DNA from: Hymenobacter sp. BT559
GTDB taxonomy: Bacteria > Bacteroidota > Bacteroidia > Cytophagales > Hymenobacteraceae
Length of the DNA stretch: 64,000 nucleotides
Direction of reading: 5' to 3'
Assembly: GCF_017571525.1 (NCBI RefSeq)
Contig: NZ_JAGETY010000012.1
Span: 62,001-126,000 of the forward strand
Shown here: piece by piece, positions 32,645 to 42,800 of the stretch
Position numbering within the stretch: position 1 is the stretch's first letter
Layout of the letters: the number at the start of each line of letters is the position of its first letter
Notes under the pieces: generated by a model
The model's input: only the letters and a program-made list of their open reading frames with translations
What the model was told of the DNA's origin: nothing
The model's database searches: none
Position numbers and translations under genes: made by a program

Positions 32645-33631
32645 ATGCCGCTGCTTCCCGCCTCTTCCTATCGTCCGGCTGCCCTGCTCGCCAATGGCCA
32701 CCTGCAAACTATTGCCGCCAGCACCTTGCGCAGGGTGCCCGAGGTGCGCTACCAGCGCGAGCGGCTGGAACTGCCCGACGGCGACTTTGTGGACCTCGAC
32801 TGGTCGCTGGCTAAAGCAGGGCAGCCGGCGCGGCGGCTAGGGGTCATTTCGCACGGGCTGGAGGGCGACAGCAGCCGGCCCTACGTGCGCGGTATGGCGC
32901 GGGCCCTCAACCAAGCGGGCTTTGACGCGCTGGCCTGGAACTACCGCGGCTGCGGCGGCGAAACCAACCGCCTGCTGCGCGCCTACCACCTCGGTGATAC
33001 CGACGACCTGGCCGAGGTTATCAAGCATGCCACCGAAGCAAAAGGCTACCCGGAAATTTACCTGACCGGCTTCTCGGCCGGTGGCAACGTGACGCTTAAA
33101 TACCTGGGCGAAAACGCGGCGCGGGTGCCAGCGCAGGTACGGCGAGCGGCCGTGTTTTCGGTGCCCACCGACCTGAAGGCCAGCTCAGTGCACATCAGTC
33201 GCTGGCAGAATCAGATTTATCTGCGGCGCTTCATGAACTCGCTCAAGGAAAAGATGCGGGTGAAAGATTCGCACCTGCCCGGCCAGCTCGACCTCACCGA
33301 GCTCAACCAGCTGCGCGATTTTCCGCAGTTTGACGAGCGCTACACGGCGCCGCTGCACGGCTTTGCCTCGGCCGATGATTATTACGAGCAGTCGGCCTCT
33401 GGGCGCTACCTGGCGGGCATTCGCGTTCCTACGCTGCTGGTAAATGCCCTGAACGACCCATTTTTGCCGGCTAGCTGCTTTCCGCGTGAGGCGGCATCGG
33501 CCAGCCAGTTTTTCTTCCTCGAAACGCCGGCCGGCGGCGGGCACGTCGGCTTCAACGAAGGCGGGCCCGCCGGACCGTACTATTCCGAGCGGCGGGCCAT
33601 CGACTTTTTTACCCGCGCCGTGCCCGGCTAG
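32645..33631 (+). CDS. YheT-family alpha/beta hydrolase
   Basis: A 328-residue alpha/beta hydrolase of the YheT/ABHD1-3 type. The start RPAALLANGHLQTIAAS is the family's N-terminal motif. The nucleophile Ser is in LTGFSAGGN near residue 143, the Asp in NALNDPFLP and the His in GGHVGFNEGG near the C-terminus. It is a putative carboxylesterase of unknown substrate. Its TAG stop overlaps the stop of the convergent gene within one CTAG. Confidence 0.88.
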   Translation: MPLLPASSYRPAALLANGHLQTIAASTLRRVPEVRYQRERLELPDGDFVDLDWSLAKAGQPARRLGVISHGLEGDSSRPYVRGMARALNQAGFDALAWNYRGCGGETNRLLRAYHLGDTDDLAEVIKHATEAKGYPEIYLTGFSAGGNVTLKYLGENAARVPAQVRRAAVFSVPTDLKASSVHISRWQNQIYLRRFMNSLKEKMRVKDSHLPGQLDLTELNQLRDFPQFDERYTAPLHGFASADDYYEQSASGRYLAGIRVPTLLVNALNDPFLPASCFPREAASASQFFFLETPAGGGHVGFNEGGPAGPYYSERRAIDFFTRAVPG

Positions 33632-34023
33632 GGCTGTGCCTGCAACCAAAAATAGGCCGAAGCCACATCGTCGAAAGTGGCAATAACAGGCTGCTGAACG
33701 CGAAGCAATACAGCATCGGTAGCCTTACGAGCGGCGAAATTGCGGGGATATATCCAGGCTAGCGCAGCGAGCCCCGCCGTACGCATTTCGCTTAGCCACC
33801 ACGCGCCCCACTCGCTCATTTCGACGGTAGTATTTGTGATGCGGCTGTTATCGTTCAGGATTTTCCTGGTGGGGTGAAGCCGTAGCTGCTCAAGCAGCAG
33901 CACACAGGCTTCGCGTGAGGTTTCCTGCGTGTGGTCTCCATACCAATCAGCATAAAGCCACTGATTGGTATGGTCGTAGGAAATACTGATTCCGGCCCGG
34001 TCAGCAAGTAGCTCTAGCTGCAT
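33628..34023 (-). CDS. Hypothetical protein (STAS-like fold possible)
   Basis: A 131-residue soluble protein. Short alternating strands and helices (ISISYDHTNQWLYADWYGD, then REACVLLLEQLRLHP, then KILNDNSRITN) and a C-terminal YFWLQAQ recall the SpoIIAA/STAS-like small proteins that are numerous in Hymenobacter, but no signature is decisive. It ends convergently with the hydrolase gene, sharing a CTAG stop. Function unknown. Confidence 0.5.
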   Translation of the reverse strand: MQLELLADRAGISISYDHTNQWLYADWYGDHTQETSREACVLLLEQLRLHPTRKILNDNSRITNTTVEMSEWGAWWLSEMRTAGLAALAWIYPRNFAARKATDAVLLRVQQPVIATFDDVASAYFWLQAQP

Positions 34024-34098
34024 GATGCAAATGAAAAAACAAAGCTAGCGCCTATCCGGGGGGCCGGAAGGGCGCTAGCAGAACCGTGTTGCCTAAGC

Positions 34099-34413
34099 CT
34101 AGGCTGTTTGCGGGGGCGAAGTGGCCTCGATAGCCGAGAACGTCTCCAGAATTTTGTAAGTGTGCGAGGCGCCCTGCGGCACCAGATACGACGCGCCGGG
34201 CTCCAGCATCGTCACCTTATTTTCGAGGTGCAGCTCGGCACGGCCTTTTAGTACGTAGCCTACGGTTTCGTAAGGCTTATTGCTGAGGGGTTTAGGCTCG
34301 CCGGGCTCTTCGTTTTCCCAGAGGCGCAGTGCCACGTGGTGGCCGGTGGCCAGGTGTTTGGCGCCGTCGGCTCCAGGCGTGGCCGATGCGGCATTGACAT
34401 TGGTAGTAGACAT
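34099..34413 (-). CDS. Cupin-domain protein
   Basis: A 104-residue single cupin from the ATG at 34413 (MSTTNVNAASATPGAD); an upstream in-frame extension would add an unlikely hydrophobic stretch. The beta-barrel strands are GHHVALRLWE, YETVGYVLKGRAELHLE, then EPGASYLVPQGASHTYKI. His in the last motif and Glu in the YETVGY strand are candidate metal ligands. Small cupins of this kind bind a metal and are often stress-related; substrate unknown. Confidence 0.75.
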   Translation of the reverse strand: MSTTNVNAASATPGADGAKHLATGHHVALRLWENEEPGEPKPLSNKPYETVGYVLKGRAELHLENKVTMLEPGASYLVPQGASHTYKILETFSAIEATSPPQTA

Positions 34414-34641
34414 GGAAAAGGGAAGTAACGCGCAGTAAGCCACGCTTATTAAGAAGATAAATAAAGAGGAGCTAGGCGCGGCAAGCATGCCAGGCAGCCC
34501 CCGGGCTACTAACGGCCGAGCTAGCCCAGCGGTTGTGCCAAGCGCGTCAAAACCTTCGCCCCGGCCGCTCGGTTAAGAAACCCATGCTAGCGGGGTATTT
34601 TATCCTGCCAGCCATTTTTGCACCCTAGCCATGATTCTGCC

Positions 34642-35484
34642 GTGTCTGCCGCCGCTCTCGAAACCTTTGCCGAGCAATTGGCGCGGGCGCATGCGGCCGT
34701 GCCCAGCGCCCTTCCAGGGCAGGCTTTCTGCGCGCTAGCCGAGCAGGTGCTGGCGGTGCTCTTCCCCGAGCGCGCCGCCCGGCCGCTGGCCGGCACCGAT
34801 GCCGTAGCGGCCACCCTCTACCACCTGCAGGCCGAGCTGGCCGAGCTGCTGGCCCAGGTGCCCGGCTTGCCCAGCGCCCCGGGCGCCCTGGCCCATAGCC
34901 TCTTCAATGGCCTGCCGATGCTGCGCGAAGCCCTGTTGCGCGATGCCGAAGCTACCCTGGCCGCCGACCCCGCTGCCCAAAGTATGGGGGAGATACTAAG
35001 CACGTACCCCGGGTTTTATGCCACGGCGCTGCACCGGCTGGCCCACGCGCTGCACCAGCGTGGCGTGCCGCGCCTGCCGCGCCTGCTGAGCGAGTACGCG
35101 CATCAGCGCACGGGCATCGACATTCACCCCGGCGCCCGCATCGGAACCGCGTTTTGCATCGACCACGGCACGGGTATCGTGATTGGCGAAACGGCTGAGA
35201 TTGGCGCGCATGTGCAAATCTATCAAGGCGTTACGCTAGGGGCGCTGAGCGTCACCAAGGGCTTGCAAGGCCTCAAGCGCCACCCTACTATTGAAGACCA
35301 TGTCGTGATTTATGCCAACGCCACCATCCTGGGTGGTAGCACGGTTATTGGCACGCGCAGCATTATCGGCGGCAACGTGTGGCTGACCGAGAGCGTGCCC
35401 TCGCACTCGCGGGTGTATCACCGGGCACAGCTGCATATGGCCCGGCAAGATGACCCGGCCGGTGAGCTAATGTTCTCTATTTAA
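34642..35484 (+). CDS. cysE: Serine O-acetyltransferase
   Basis: About 280 residues from a GTG at 34642; a TTG at 34618 in the same frame gives 288 and there is no ATG, because a stop lies at 34588. The N-terminal helical region (FYATALHRLAHALHQ) is followed by a left-handed parallel beta-helix with hexapeptide repeats (HPGARIGTAFCIDHGTGIVI, then TIEDHVVIYANATILGG). It acetylates serine with acetyl-CoA for cysteine synthesis. cysK follows after 38 bases, so the two genes act in sequence. Confidence 0.92.
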   Translation: MSAAALETFAEQLARAHAAVPSALPGQAFCALAEQVLAVLFPERAARPLAGTDAVAATLYHLQAELAELLAQVPGLPSAPGALAHSLFNGLPMLREALLRDAEATLAADPAAQSMGEILSTYPGFYATALHRLAHALHQRGVPRLPRLLSEYAHQRTGIDIHPGARIGTAFCIDHGTGIVIGETAEIGAHVQIYQGVTLGALSVTKGLQGLKRHPTIEDHVVIYANATILGGSTVIGTRSIIGGNVWLTESVPSHSRVYHRAQLHMARQDDPAGELMFSI

Positions 35485-35522
35485 CTTAATTGCCTTCTCT
35501 TAACTCCCCCTCACTCCACCCC

Positions 35523-36449
35523 ATGAAAGCTAATTCTATGCTCGACGTTATCGGGCACACGCCGCTGGTCAAACTCAACCGCTTATTCGCCGCCGAGCGC
35601 CCCGATGTGGAGGTGTGGGTGAAGCTGGAGCGCCAAAACCCCGGCGGCTCCATCAAGGACCGCATCGGGCTGAGCATGATTGAGCAAGCCGAAAAAGACG
35701 GTATTCTCACCAAAGACAGCCTCATTGTGGAGCCTACCTCGGGTAATACCGGCGTGGGGCTAGCCCTGGTAGCCGCCGTGAAAGGCTATAAAATCACGCT
35801 CGTAATGCCCGAGAGCATGAGCATTGAGCGCCGCCGCCTCATGGCGGCCTACGGCGCCAACCTGGAGCTAACGCCCCGCGAGGGCGGCATGAAAGCCGCT
35901 ATTGCCAAGGCCCAGGAAATAGTAGACAGCACGCCCGGCGCCTGGATGCCCATGCAGTTCTCGAACCCCGCTAACATTGCGGTGCACGTGGCTACCACGG
36001 CCCAGGAAATCCTGGCCGATTCGCCGGAAGGCGGCTTCGATATGCACATCACGGGTGTGGGGACGGGTGGCCACATCACGGGCGTTACGGAAGTGCTTAA
36101 GCCACTGTTTCCCAATATGAAGACCTTTGCCGTGGAGCCCGACTTGTCGCCGGTTATCAGTGGTGGCGCGCCCGGGCCGCACCCCCTGCAGGGCCTGGGT
36201 GCGGGCTTTATTCCCGAAAACCTGCACACCGACCTGCTCGATGGCGTGATTCAGGTGAGCCGCGACGAGGCCTTTGAGATGACGCGCCGCGCCGCCCGCG
36301 AAGAGGGCATTCTATGCGGTATTTCATCGGGCGCCTCGCTGGCTGCCGTGGCCAAAAAGCTGGCCGACGTGCCGCAGGGAGGCAAGGTGCTCACCTTCTG
36401 CTACGACACCGGCGAGCGCTACCTCTCGGTAGAAGGCTTGTTTGTGTAA
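35523..36449 (+). CDS. cysK: Cysteine synthase
   Basis: A 308-residue PLP enzyme that makes cysteine from O-acetylserine and sulfide. I chose the ATG at 35523 (MKANSMLDVIGHTPLVKLN) over a TTG 11 codons upstream. The PLP Lys is in NPGGSIKDRIGLSM near residue 44, the substrate loop is EPTSGNTGVGLAL near 71 and the PLP phosphate loop is GVGTGGHITG near 178. It pairs with cysE directly upstream. Confidence 0.95.
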   Translation: MKANSMLDVIGHTPLVKLNRLFAAERPDVEVWVKLERQNPGGSIKDRIGLSMIEQAEKDGILTKDSLIVEPTSGNTGVGLALVAAVKGYKITLVMPESMSIERRRLMAAYGANLELTPREGGMKAAIAKAQEIVDSTPGAWMPMQFSNPANIAVHVATTAQEILADSPEGGFDMHITGVGTGGHITGVTEVLKPLFPNMKTFAVEPDLSPVISGGAPGPHPLQGLGAGFIPENLHTDLLDGVIQVSRDEAFEMTRRAAREEGILCGISSGASLAAVAKKLADVPQGGKVLTFCYDTGERYLSVEGLFV

Positions 36450-36483
36450 AGCGCTAGGGTAGCTGAAAAACTACTCCGCACAC

Positions 36484-36585
36484 AGAACGTCAGGCTGAGC
36501 TTGTCGAAGCAGCTCGTCCGCGCCGCTGGGGGCCTAATCCCAACGGTGCGAGCGAACCGCTTCGACAAGCTCAGCCTGACGTTCT
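36484..36585. repeat. Perfect 27-bp inverted repeat (REP-like) after cysK
   Basis: AGAACGTCAGGCTGAGCTTG and the seven bases after it (36484-36510) are the exact reverse complement of 36559-36585; the loop of 48 bases contains CGCGCCGCTGGGGG. It is in the same class as 27989-28080. No T-run follows on the plus strand beyond TTTTG. Confidence 0.9.
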
Positions 36586-36620
36586 TTTGTTTTTTGATTT
36601 TCAACCACGTATAAGCAGGT

Positions 36621-37409
36621 ATGGAAAAACTGGAAATTTCGGCCGACCGCTTCTGGCGCTGGGCGCTACCTGTGGCTGTGCTAGCCTGTCTCTACGTCAA
36701 CTATGTGTACAATGCCAGCCCACCCGCCGGCGCGCTCAGCAACGGCGCCATGTCGGCCCGGCATCCCACGCTACTCACGCCGGCGGGCTACGCCTTCAGC
36801 ATCTGGGGCATCATCTTTTTGGGGCTGGTAGTGTACGCAGTGTGGCAATTGCTGCCGGCGCAGCGGGGCGCCCGCTTGCCATTGGCCATCAACGGCTTGC
36901 TGACGATGGCCGTGCTGGCCACTACCGCCTGGACGCTGGTATTCAGCTATGAGCTCATCAGTGCCAGCCTCACCGTGATGGTGTTGCTGCTGCTACTGCT
37001 GGCCCAGGCCTACGGCCGGGCGCGGCAGCTGGTGCTTATGCAGATGGCTCCCGGCTGGCCCACGTGGTTTCTGAGCTTTTACCTGGGCTGGATAATGCTG
37101 GCCACTGTGCTCAATTTCATCTTCGGGCTGCGCGATGGCTTTGGCCTTACTTGGTCGGCCGAGGTGAGCGTGGCCGCTTGTTGCGCACTGCTGCTGGTGG
37201 CCGTAGGGCTGGGGGTGGGGCTAGCCTGGCGCAGCCACGATGTGCGGCTGCCGCTGCCTATTGCCTGGGGGCTCGTTGGCACCTGGGTGGCCCAGCGGGC
37301 TAGCCAGCCTGGCCTGGCCATGGCGGCGCTAGGGGCCGCCTCGGTGCTGCTACTGAGCGCGGCCGTGGTGGGCTGGCGGCGCAGCCAGCAGGTGCTGGCG
37401 GCCGGGTAG
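36621..37409 (+). CDS. Tryptophan-rich sensory protein-like (TspO/MBR-related) membrane protein
   Basis: A 262-residue integral membrane protein with about seven hydrophobic helices. The stretch TLLTPAGYAFSIWGIIFLGL near residues 55-74 is the characteristic TspO-related motif, and Trp residues recur at helix ends (AWTLVF, WPTWFLSFYLGWIML). The family may bind tetrapyrroles or lipids, but this branch is uncharacterised. It is a single gene between a repeat and tpiA. Confidence 0.7.
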   Translation: MEKLEISADRFWRWALPVAVLACLYVNYVYNASPPAGALSNGAMSARHPTLLTPAGYAFSIWGIIFLGLVVYAVWQLLPAQRGARLPLAINGLLTMAVLATTAWTLVFSYELISASLTVMVLLLLLLAQAYGRARQLVLMQMAPGWPTWFLSFYLGWIMLATVLNFIFGLRDGFGLTWSAEVSVAACCALLLVAVGLGVGLAWRSHDVRLPLPIAWGLVGTWVAQRASQPGLAMAALGAASVLLLSAAVVGWRRSQQVLAAG

Positions 37410-37433
37410 GGGCGGGGAGCTAGCGGCAGCCTG

Positions 37434-37441
37434 TACTTTTG
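37434..37441 (+). promoter_or_regulatory. -7 element (TACTTTTG) upstream of tpiA
   Basis: A perfect TAnnTTTG about 98 bases before the tpiA ATG. It would give a leader of roughly 90 bases. No clear -33 TTTG was found. Confidence 0.4.
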
Positions 37442-37539
37442 AGGTAATTGTTACAAGGGGCAGCGGCTTGTTCTTCCTGCGAGAGCAAGGAGCGGCTCCT
37501 GCTTAACAACCATCAATCACCTATCAATAAGCACCCTAC

Positions 37540-38304
37540 ATGCGCCAGAAATTCGTTGCCGGCAACTGGAAAATGAACCTTACCCTGCCCGAAGCGCAGG
37601 CCCTGACCTCGGAAATAGTGCATATGCTGCACGATGAGCTTTCCGGCCCCAAGCCGCAGGTGGTTATCTGCCCGCCCTTTCCGCTACTGATGGGCGTGCA
37701 CCGGCTGCTGGGCGACAGCGGCAACCCCGCGCTAGGGGCCCAGAACTTCCACCAGAAGGAAAGCGGCGCCTACACCGGCGAGGTATCGGCCCGGCAGCTG
37801 CATTCAGTGGGCTGCGAGTACGTGATACTCGGCCACTCGGAGCGCCGCCAGCACTTCCGCGAAGACGATGCCTTGCTGGCAGAGAAGCTACGCACGGCCC
37901 TAGCTGCGGGCCTGAAGCCAATTTTCTGCGTGGGCGAAAGCCTCGAAACCCGCGAAGCCGACGAAACCTTCGACTTTATCGGCCAGCAGCTGGCCAACGG
38001 ATTGTTTCACCTCAGCAAGGAAGACTTCGCGAAAGTAGTTATCGCCTACGAGCCTATCTGGGCCATTGGTACCGGCCGCACAGCCACCAGCGCGCAGGCG
38101 CAGGAGGTGCACGCGTTCATTCGCCAGCAGGTAGCTGCCGCCTATGACCAAGCCACAGCCGACGATACCACTATCCTCTACGGTGGCTCGGCCAACGCCC
38201 AGAATGCCCGCGAGCTTTTCAGCCAGCCCGATGTAGACGGCGGTCTTATTGGTGGCGCTTCATTGAAATCGCGCGATTTTGTCGAAATTGTAAAGTCCTT
38301 TTAG
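37540..38304 (+). CDS. tpiA: Triosephosphate isomerase
   Basis: A 254-residue TIM barrel that interconverts dihydroxyacetone phosphate and glyceraldehyde 3-phosphate. Catalytic residues are present: Lys in GNWKMNL (residue 11), His in VILGHSERR near 99 and Glu in AYEPIWAIGTG near 170; the phosphate loop is YGGSANAQN. Typical length. Confidence 0.97.
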   Translation: MRQKFVAGNWKMNLTLPEAQALTSEIVHMLHDELSGPKPQVVICPPFPLLMGVHRLLGDSGNPALGAQNFHQKESGAYTGEVSARQLHSVGCEYVILGHSERRQHFREDDALLAEKLRTALAAGLKPIFCVGESLETREADETFDFIGQQLANGLFHLSKEDFAKVVIAYEPIWAIGTGRTATSAQAQEVHAFIRQQVAAAYDQATADDTTILYGGSANAQNARELFSQPDVDGGLIGGASLKSRDFVEIVKSF

Positions 38305-38411
38305 CTAGCTGGCACTGCAAAGAGGACGAATTGTATTTTAGGCCGAATTATTGCCTTAACCGGCTAGCCTACTGTTATAAATTCTAGTTCATCCTTTTAC
38401 GCAGCTACGTC

Positions 38412-38795
38412 GTGCTATCTTTTTTTCTCACTTTTCTACTTTTTTTCGCGCCGCCCAATTCGGGCAGTGCGGCTAGCCGGCCGGGTAGCGCAGCTGTGCG
38501 CCCGGCCGGCTCGGTAGAACCCTGCAAAATTTACGGTTCCATCTACCTCGAAAACGACCCGCGGCGCGCCAATTCGTGCTTTGCCGTGGTGTATATTGAA
38601 CCTGAGCAGGCATTTGCCGACGTGTTGGTTTTCAACGAAACTAACAAGCTGTTCGCTGACAAGGCCGGGCTGTGGTGCCCAGCCGAAAACCGCGAGTTTG
38701 CCGACTACACGCTGTACGTAACCACCGACCGCAGCCGGGCCGATTTCGCCATTCATTACACCAAGGTGCGCTCGTTTGCGGGCTGCAAGCAGTAG
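38412..38795 (+). CDS. DUF6150-like small exported protein
   Basis: A 127-residue protein with a GTG start at 38412 and a short signal peptide (LSFFLTFLLFFA). The mature part begins CKIYGSIYLENDPRRA and ends FAIHYTKVRSFAGCKQ with paired Cys; this strand pattern matches the small DUF6150 family of Bacteroidota. It is probably periplasmic with a disulfide. Function unknown. It is followed after 114 bases by prmA. Confidence 0.65.
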   Translation: MLSFFLTFLLFFAPPNSGSAASRPGSAAVRPAGSVEPCKIYGSIYLENDPRRANSCFAVVYIEPEQAFADVLVFNETNKLFADKAGLWCPAENREFADYTLYVTTDRSRADFAIHYTKVRSFAGCKQ

Positions 38796-38909
38796 CACCG
38801 CTGCGCTGGGCAAGCGCCGCAACCGCCGGATTAGCCCCCGCTATCCTTCGGCCGCGGCGCCTGCAATGCGCGGCGGTGCTGTTGCGTTTCTACATTTTAC
38901 GTTGCCAAA

Positions 38910-39740
38910 ATGGATTTTATTGAGTTGACTGTGCAGGCCCCGCGCGAGCTGGCCGATATTCTGGTTGCCGAGCTGGGCGAAGTAGGCTTCGACACGTTTG
39001 AAGACAACGACGCTGGCTTTTGCGCCTACACTACCGAAGATGCCTTCGACCGCGACGCGGTGGCCGAGATTATGAGCCGTTACGAAGGGCTAGGCGAGCT
39101 CGCGTATTCGGACCGCGTGATAACGCGCCAGAACTGGAACCAGGAGTGGGAAAAGAATTTTCAGCCGCTTATCATCGCTGACCGCGTGTCGGTGCGGGCG
39201 CCTTTTCACCCCAAGCCCGAGGGCGTGGAGTATGATATCGAGATAATGCCGCGCATGTCGTTTGGCACCGGTCATCACGAAACTACTGCGTTGATGATTG
39301 AGAATCAGCTTGATATTGACCACCACGGCAAGCGGGTACTTGACATGGGCTGCGGCACGGGCATTCTGGCTATCATGGCCGAGATGCTGGGTGCTCGCCA
39401 GGTGCTGGCCGTAGACGTGGAGCCCTGGACCGTGGAAAATGCCCGCGACAACGCGGCCGAAAATCACTGCCGCACCATCGAGTGTCGGCTGGGCGGCGCC
39501 GAGACCCTAGCCGATGAAGAGCCCTTTGATTTGATTCTGGCCAACATCAACCGCAACGTGCTGCTCGAGGACATGCACGAATATGCGCGCCTGCTGCCCA
39601 GTGGGAAACCAATTTTATTCAGCGGGTTTTACGAAGAGGATTTACCCAAGATAACGGCCGAGGCAACCCGCCAGAACCTGCGCTACGAGCGGCACCGCAC
39701 GCTGCGCAACTGGGTTTCGGCCATCTTCACCAAACTATAA
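38910..39740 (+). CDS. prmA: Ribosomal protein L11 methyltransferase
   Basis: A 276-residue PrmA. The N-terminal substrate-recognition domain (about 1-90) is followed by a SAM-dependent methyltransferase core with motif I VLDMGCGTGILAI near residues 145-157, FGTGHHETT just before it, and LILANINRNVL near 211. It methylates ribosomal protein L11. Normal length. Confidence 0.95.
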   Translation: MDFIELTVQAPRELADILVAELGEVGFDTFEDNDAGFCAYTTEDAFDRDAVAEIMSRYEGLGELAYSDRVITRQNWNQEWEKNFQPLIIADRVSVRAPFHPKPEGVEYDIEIMPRMSFGTGHHETTALMIENQLDIDHHGKRVLDMGCGTGILAIMAEMLGARQVLAVDVEPWTVENARDNAAENHCRTIECRLGGAETLADEEPFDLILANINRNVLLEDMHEYARLLPSGKPILFSGFYEEDLPKITAEATRQNLRYERHRTLRNWVSAIFTKL

Positions 39741-39800
39741 GCTGCTCCGGTTACCCGCCGGGAAACGCCCAGCCGGCCACCCCGGCTTTTGCCCGACCTT

Positions 39801-42800
39801 ATGAAGCGACTGCTCGCCGCCTTTTTCTGCTTAAGTTTTCCGTTGCTGCCCGCGGCGGCCCAAATGGCTAAGCCGCCGGCTGCCAAGCCCGGCGTGCCGC
39901 CAGCCGCCACGCCAGTGCCGCCCACCGATGGCCGGGCGAGCGGCGAGGTGCGCCCCGGCCAGGTGAGCGTGCAGCGCTACACGGGGCACCTCTCGCCCGA
40001 CCCGGCGCAGTTTATCATTGATGTGCGCACAATGATGCTGGCTACTAATAATGCGGGCGCGATGGCGCTGGGCGACAAGCTGCGCCAGCTCTGGGGTAGC
40101 AACCAGCTCACGGCCAGCCAGCAAACTGCCATCGCGGCACTTTCGCAAAAAATGCTGGATAAGAAGCTGCGGCCGGTGCCGCACCTCACGGCATTTTACA
40201 GCGCCCTCGTGACGGGCAAAGCCCGCGCTGGCCTGAGCGACCAGCAAGTAGACCAGTACCTCGACGCGCTAGGGCAGTCGGTGGAGAAAGACCCGGCCGC
40301 CGACGTAGAAAAATACCTGCTCACCACGGCGCGGGTGCTCAATGGCGGCTACCTCTACCGCTCGGGTTTTAACGCGTTGCGCGTGATGAGCGGGCAGTTG
40401 TCGTTTGCTTATAAAGCGGCCGCCGCGCCCGACCCCAACGCCACCTTCGATACCACCCCGGCTCTGCCCAAGCCAGCAGCCCTGCCGGCCGCCAAGCCCG
40501 CGGCCGCCGCAGCTAAGCCGAAACCCAAGCCTAAGCCCGTAGCCAGGAAAAAGCGCGCCAGTGATGGCTGGGACACGGCCGATATGTGGAGCACCCCTAG
40601 CAAAGCCAGCAAGAACGATGGCTGGGGTAGCGCCAACGACGGGTGGGGCCCGCCTGTCAGCAGTGCCCCCAAAAAGAAGGCTAGCAACGACGGCTGGGGC
40701 GCACCGGCTAATGATGGCTGGGGCACGCCCAAGAAAAAAACGACCGCCAAGGCATCGGCTAAAGCGACGCCTAAACCCGTAGCGGCAAAGCCGGCCGCTG
40801 CGCGGGCGCCCAGTGCCTCGGACTTCGACCAGCCCAACGTGCCCTTTGCGCCATCGGCCAGCGCGGCGTATGACGCCTACTATCCGCCGGCTATCAGCGG
40901 GCCCACGATTGAGCTGAAGGACGCGGAGCTGGTGATGCGCACGGCCAGCGACTCGATTGTGATTCATAAGGTGAGTGGTACGGCGGCCACGCTGGGCAGC
41001 CACTTTCTGGCCACCGGCGGGCAGGTGGCCTGGACGGTGAAGGGCAACCCCGTGACGGCCGACCTTGGCCCCTTCGACTTCGACCTGGCCAAGCCCGAAT
41101 TCACGGCCCAGCCCGTAACCCTGACCTATGCCGCACGGCTCGAAGCGCCCGTAAAAGGTGCCCTTAGCTACAAGAGTGTGCGCCGCAAGGCGGGCGCTAC
41201 CGAAAGCAGCTATCCGCGCTTTATTTCGCTCACCAATGATGTGCGTATCAAGGATATCGGGCCCGGTATCAAATACCAGGGCGGCTTGTCGATGGCCGGC
41301 AGCACGCTGCTCTCGGCCTCGCTCGATGGCTCGCTCTCGCACCTCACCGTGAGCCAGGATAACAAGCTGCGCTTCCGCTCGGCTTCGCGCAATTTTGTGC
41401 TCGGCGACTCGGTCATTACGGCCGGCCGGGCAGGCGTGGCGCTGTATGAGAGCACCGGCGATTCCATTACCCACCCCGGCGTGGAGCTGAAGTACTTGAA
41501 GAGTAAAGAGCAGCTGAAGCTGCTATACGAGAAGGGCTTATACCATAACGCGCCCTACTCCGACTCGTACCACCAGGTAGACATTCGCGCCCAGCTGCTG
41601 ACCTGGAACCTGCGCGAGCCGAAGATGGACTTTAGCATTATTACCTCGCCCACGCAGGTATCGGCCGATTTTGAGAGCAGCAACTTTTTTTCGTTTACCC
41701 GCTACCAGCAGCTTAAAAGTATCAACCACCTGCACCCGCTGCAGTTGCTGCTGGGCTACAGCATCGAGCACGGCCACAGCAGCGTGCTCAATGTGCACGA
41801 CGTGGCTGTGGCCACCGGCACCAACGAGGCCAACCTGCGCTCGGCCATCAGTGGGCTAGCCCGCGATGGGTACGTTGATATTCTGCCCCAAACCGGCGAG
41901 GTAGTGCTGCTGCGTAAGGGCCGGCACTACGTGGGCGCCGCGCGCGACAAAAAAGACTACGACCACATCGACATTAAGTCGCTCAGCGGCTCGGGGCGTA
42001 GTGCCACGCTCAACCTGGCCAGCAACCAGCTAATAGTGCACGGAGTGAAGCAGTTTAGCTTCTCCGATGACTCGGCGGCAGTGTTTGTGCAGCCCGACAG
42101 CGGCACGGTGCGCATGGAGCGCAACCGTAATCTCAAGTTTGGCGGGCGCGTGAAAACGTCTATTTACGGCTTTAAAGGCAAGGACTTTCTTTTCGACTAT
42201 GACGGGTATTACATCGACATGCCCCGCATCGACTCGCTTACTATTCGGAATAAGCGCAAGAAAGCCAGCAACAAAACGGTGTCGGCTGACGAAACCCACG
42301 CCAGCGATTTTGTGCTCACCAATAAGGGTAAGTACCAAAGCGGGCGCCTTTACCTGAACGACCCGACCAACCGCTCGGGCCGCAAGAAGATGCCGAAGTA
42401 CCCGGCCTTTGCCTCCTCATCGGGCGCTTATGTCTATTTTAACAAGCCCGATGTGCTAGGGGGGGCCTACGACACCACTACCTACTTCGACGTGCCCCCG
42501 TTTAGCTTCGACTCGATGGGCACCGGCAAGTCGCGCGGCAACTTCATAGGCGTATTTCATAGCAAGGCACTGCCGCCCATCAAGACGGCCCTGAGCACGC
42601 AGGAAGACGGCTCGATGGGCTTTGTGCACACTGTGCCTGCCGCTGGCTATCCCATGTATGGCGGCAAGGGGCGCCTCGCGCCGGGCGCCAAAGTGCGCCT
42701 CAATAAAGACGGCCTGCAGGCGAAAGGCACCGTAACCTACCTGGCGGCTACGCTCCAGAGCGACCGCTTCGTGATGTACAGCGACTCGCTCACCGGCGAG

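Noticed and set aside
40269..41474. Long open frame (about 400 codons) antisense to the giant gene
   Set aside because: It runs against a well-supported gene, has no recognisable protein features, and such antisense frames are common in GC-rich coding DNA.
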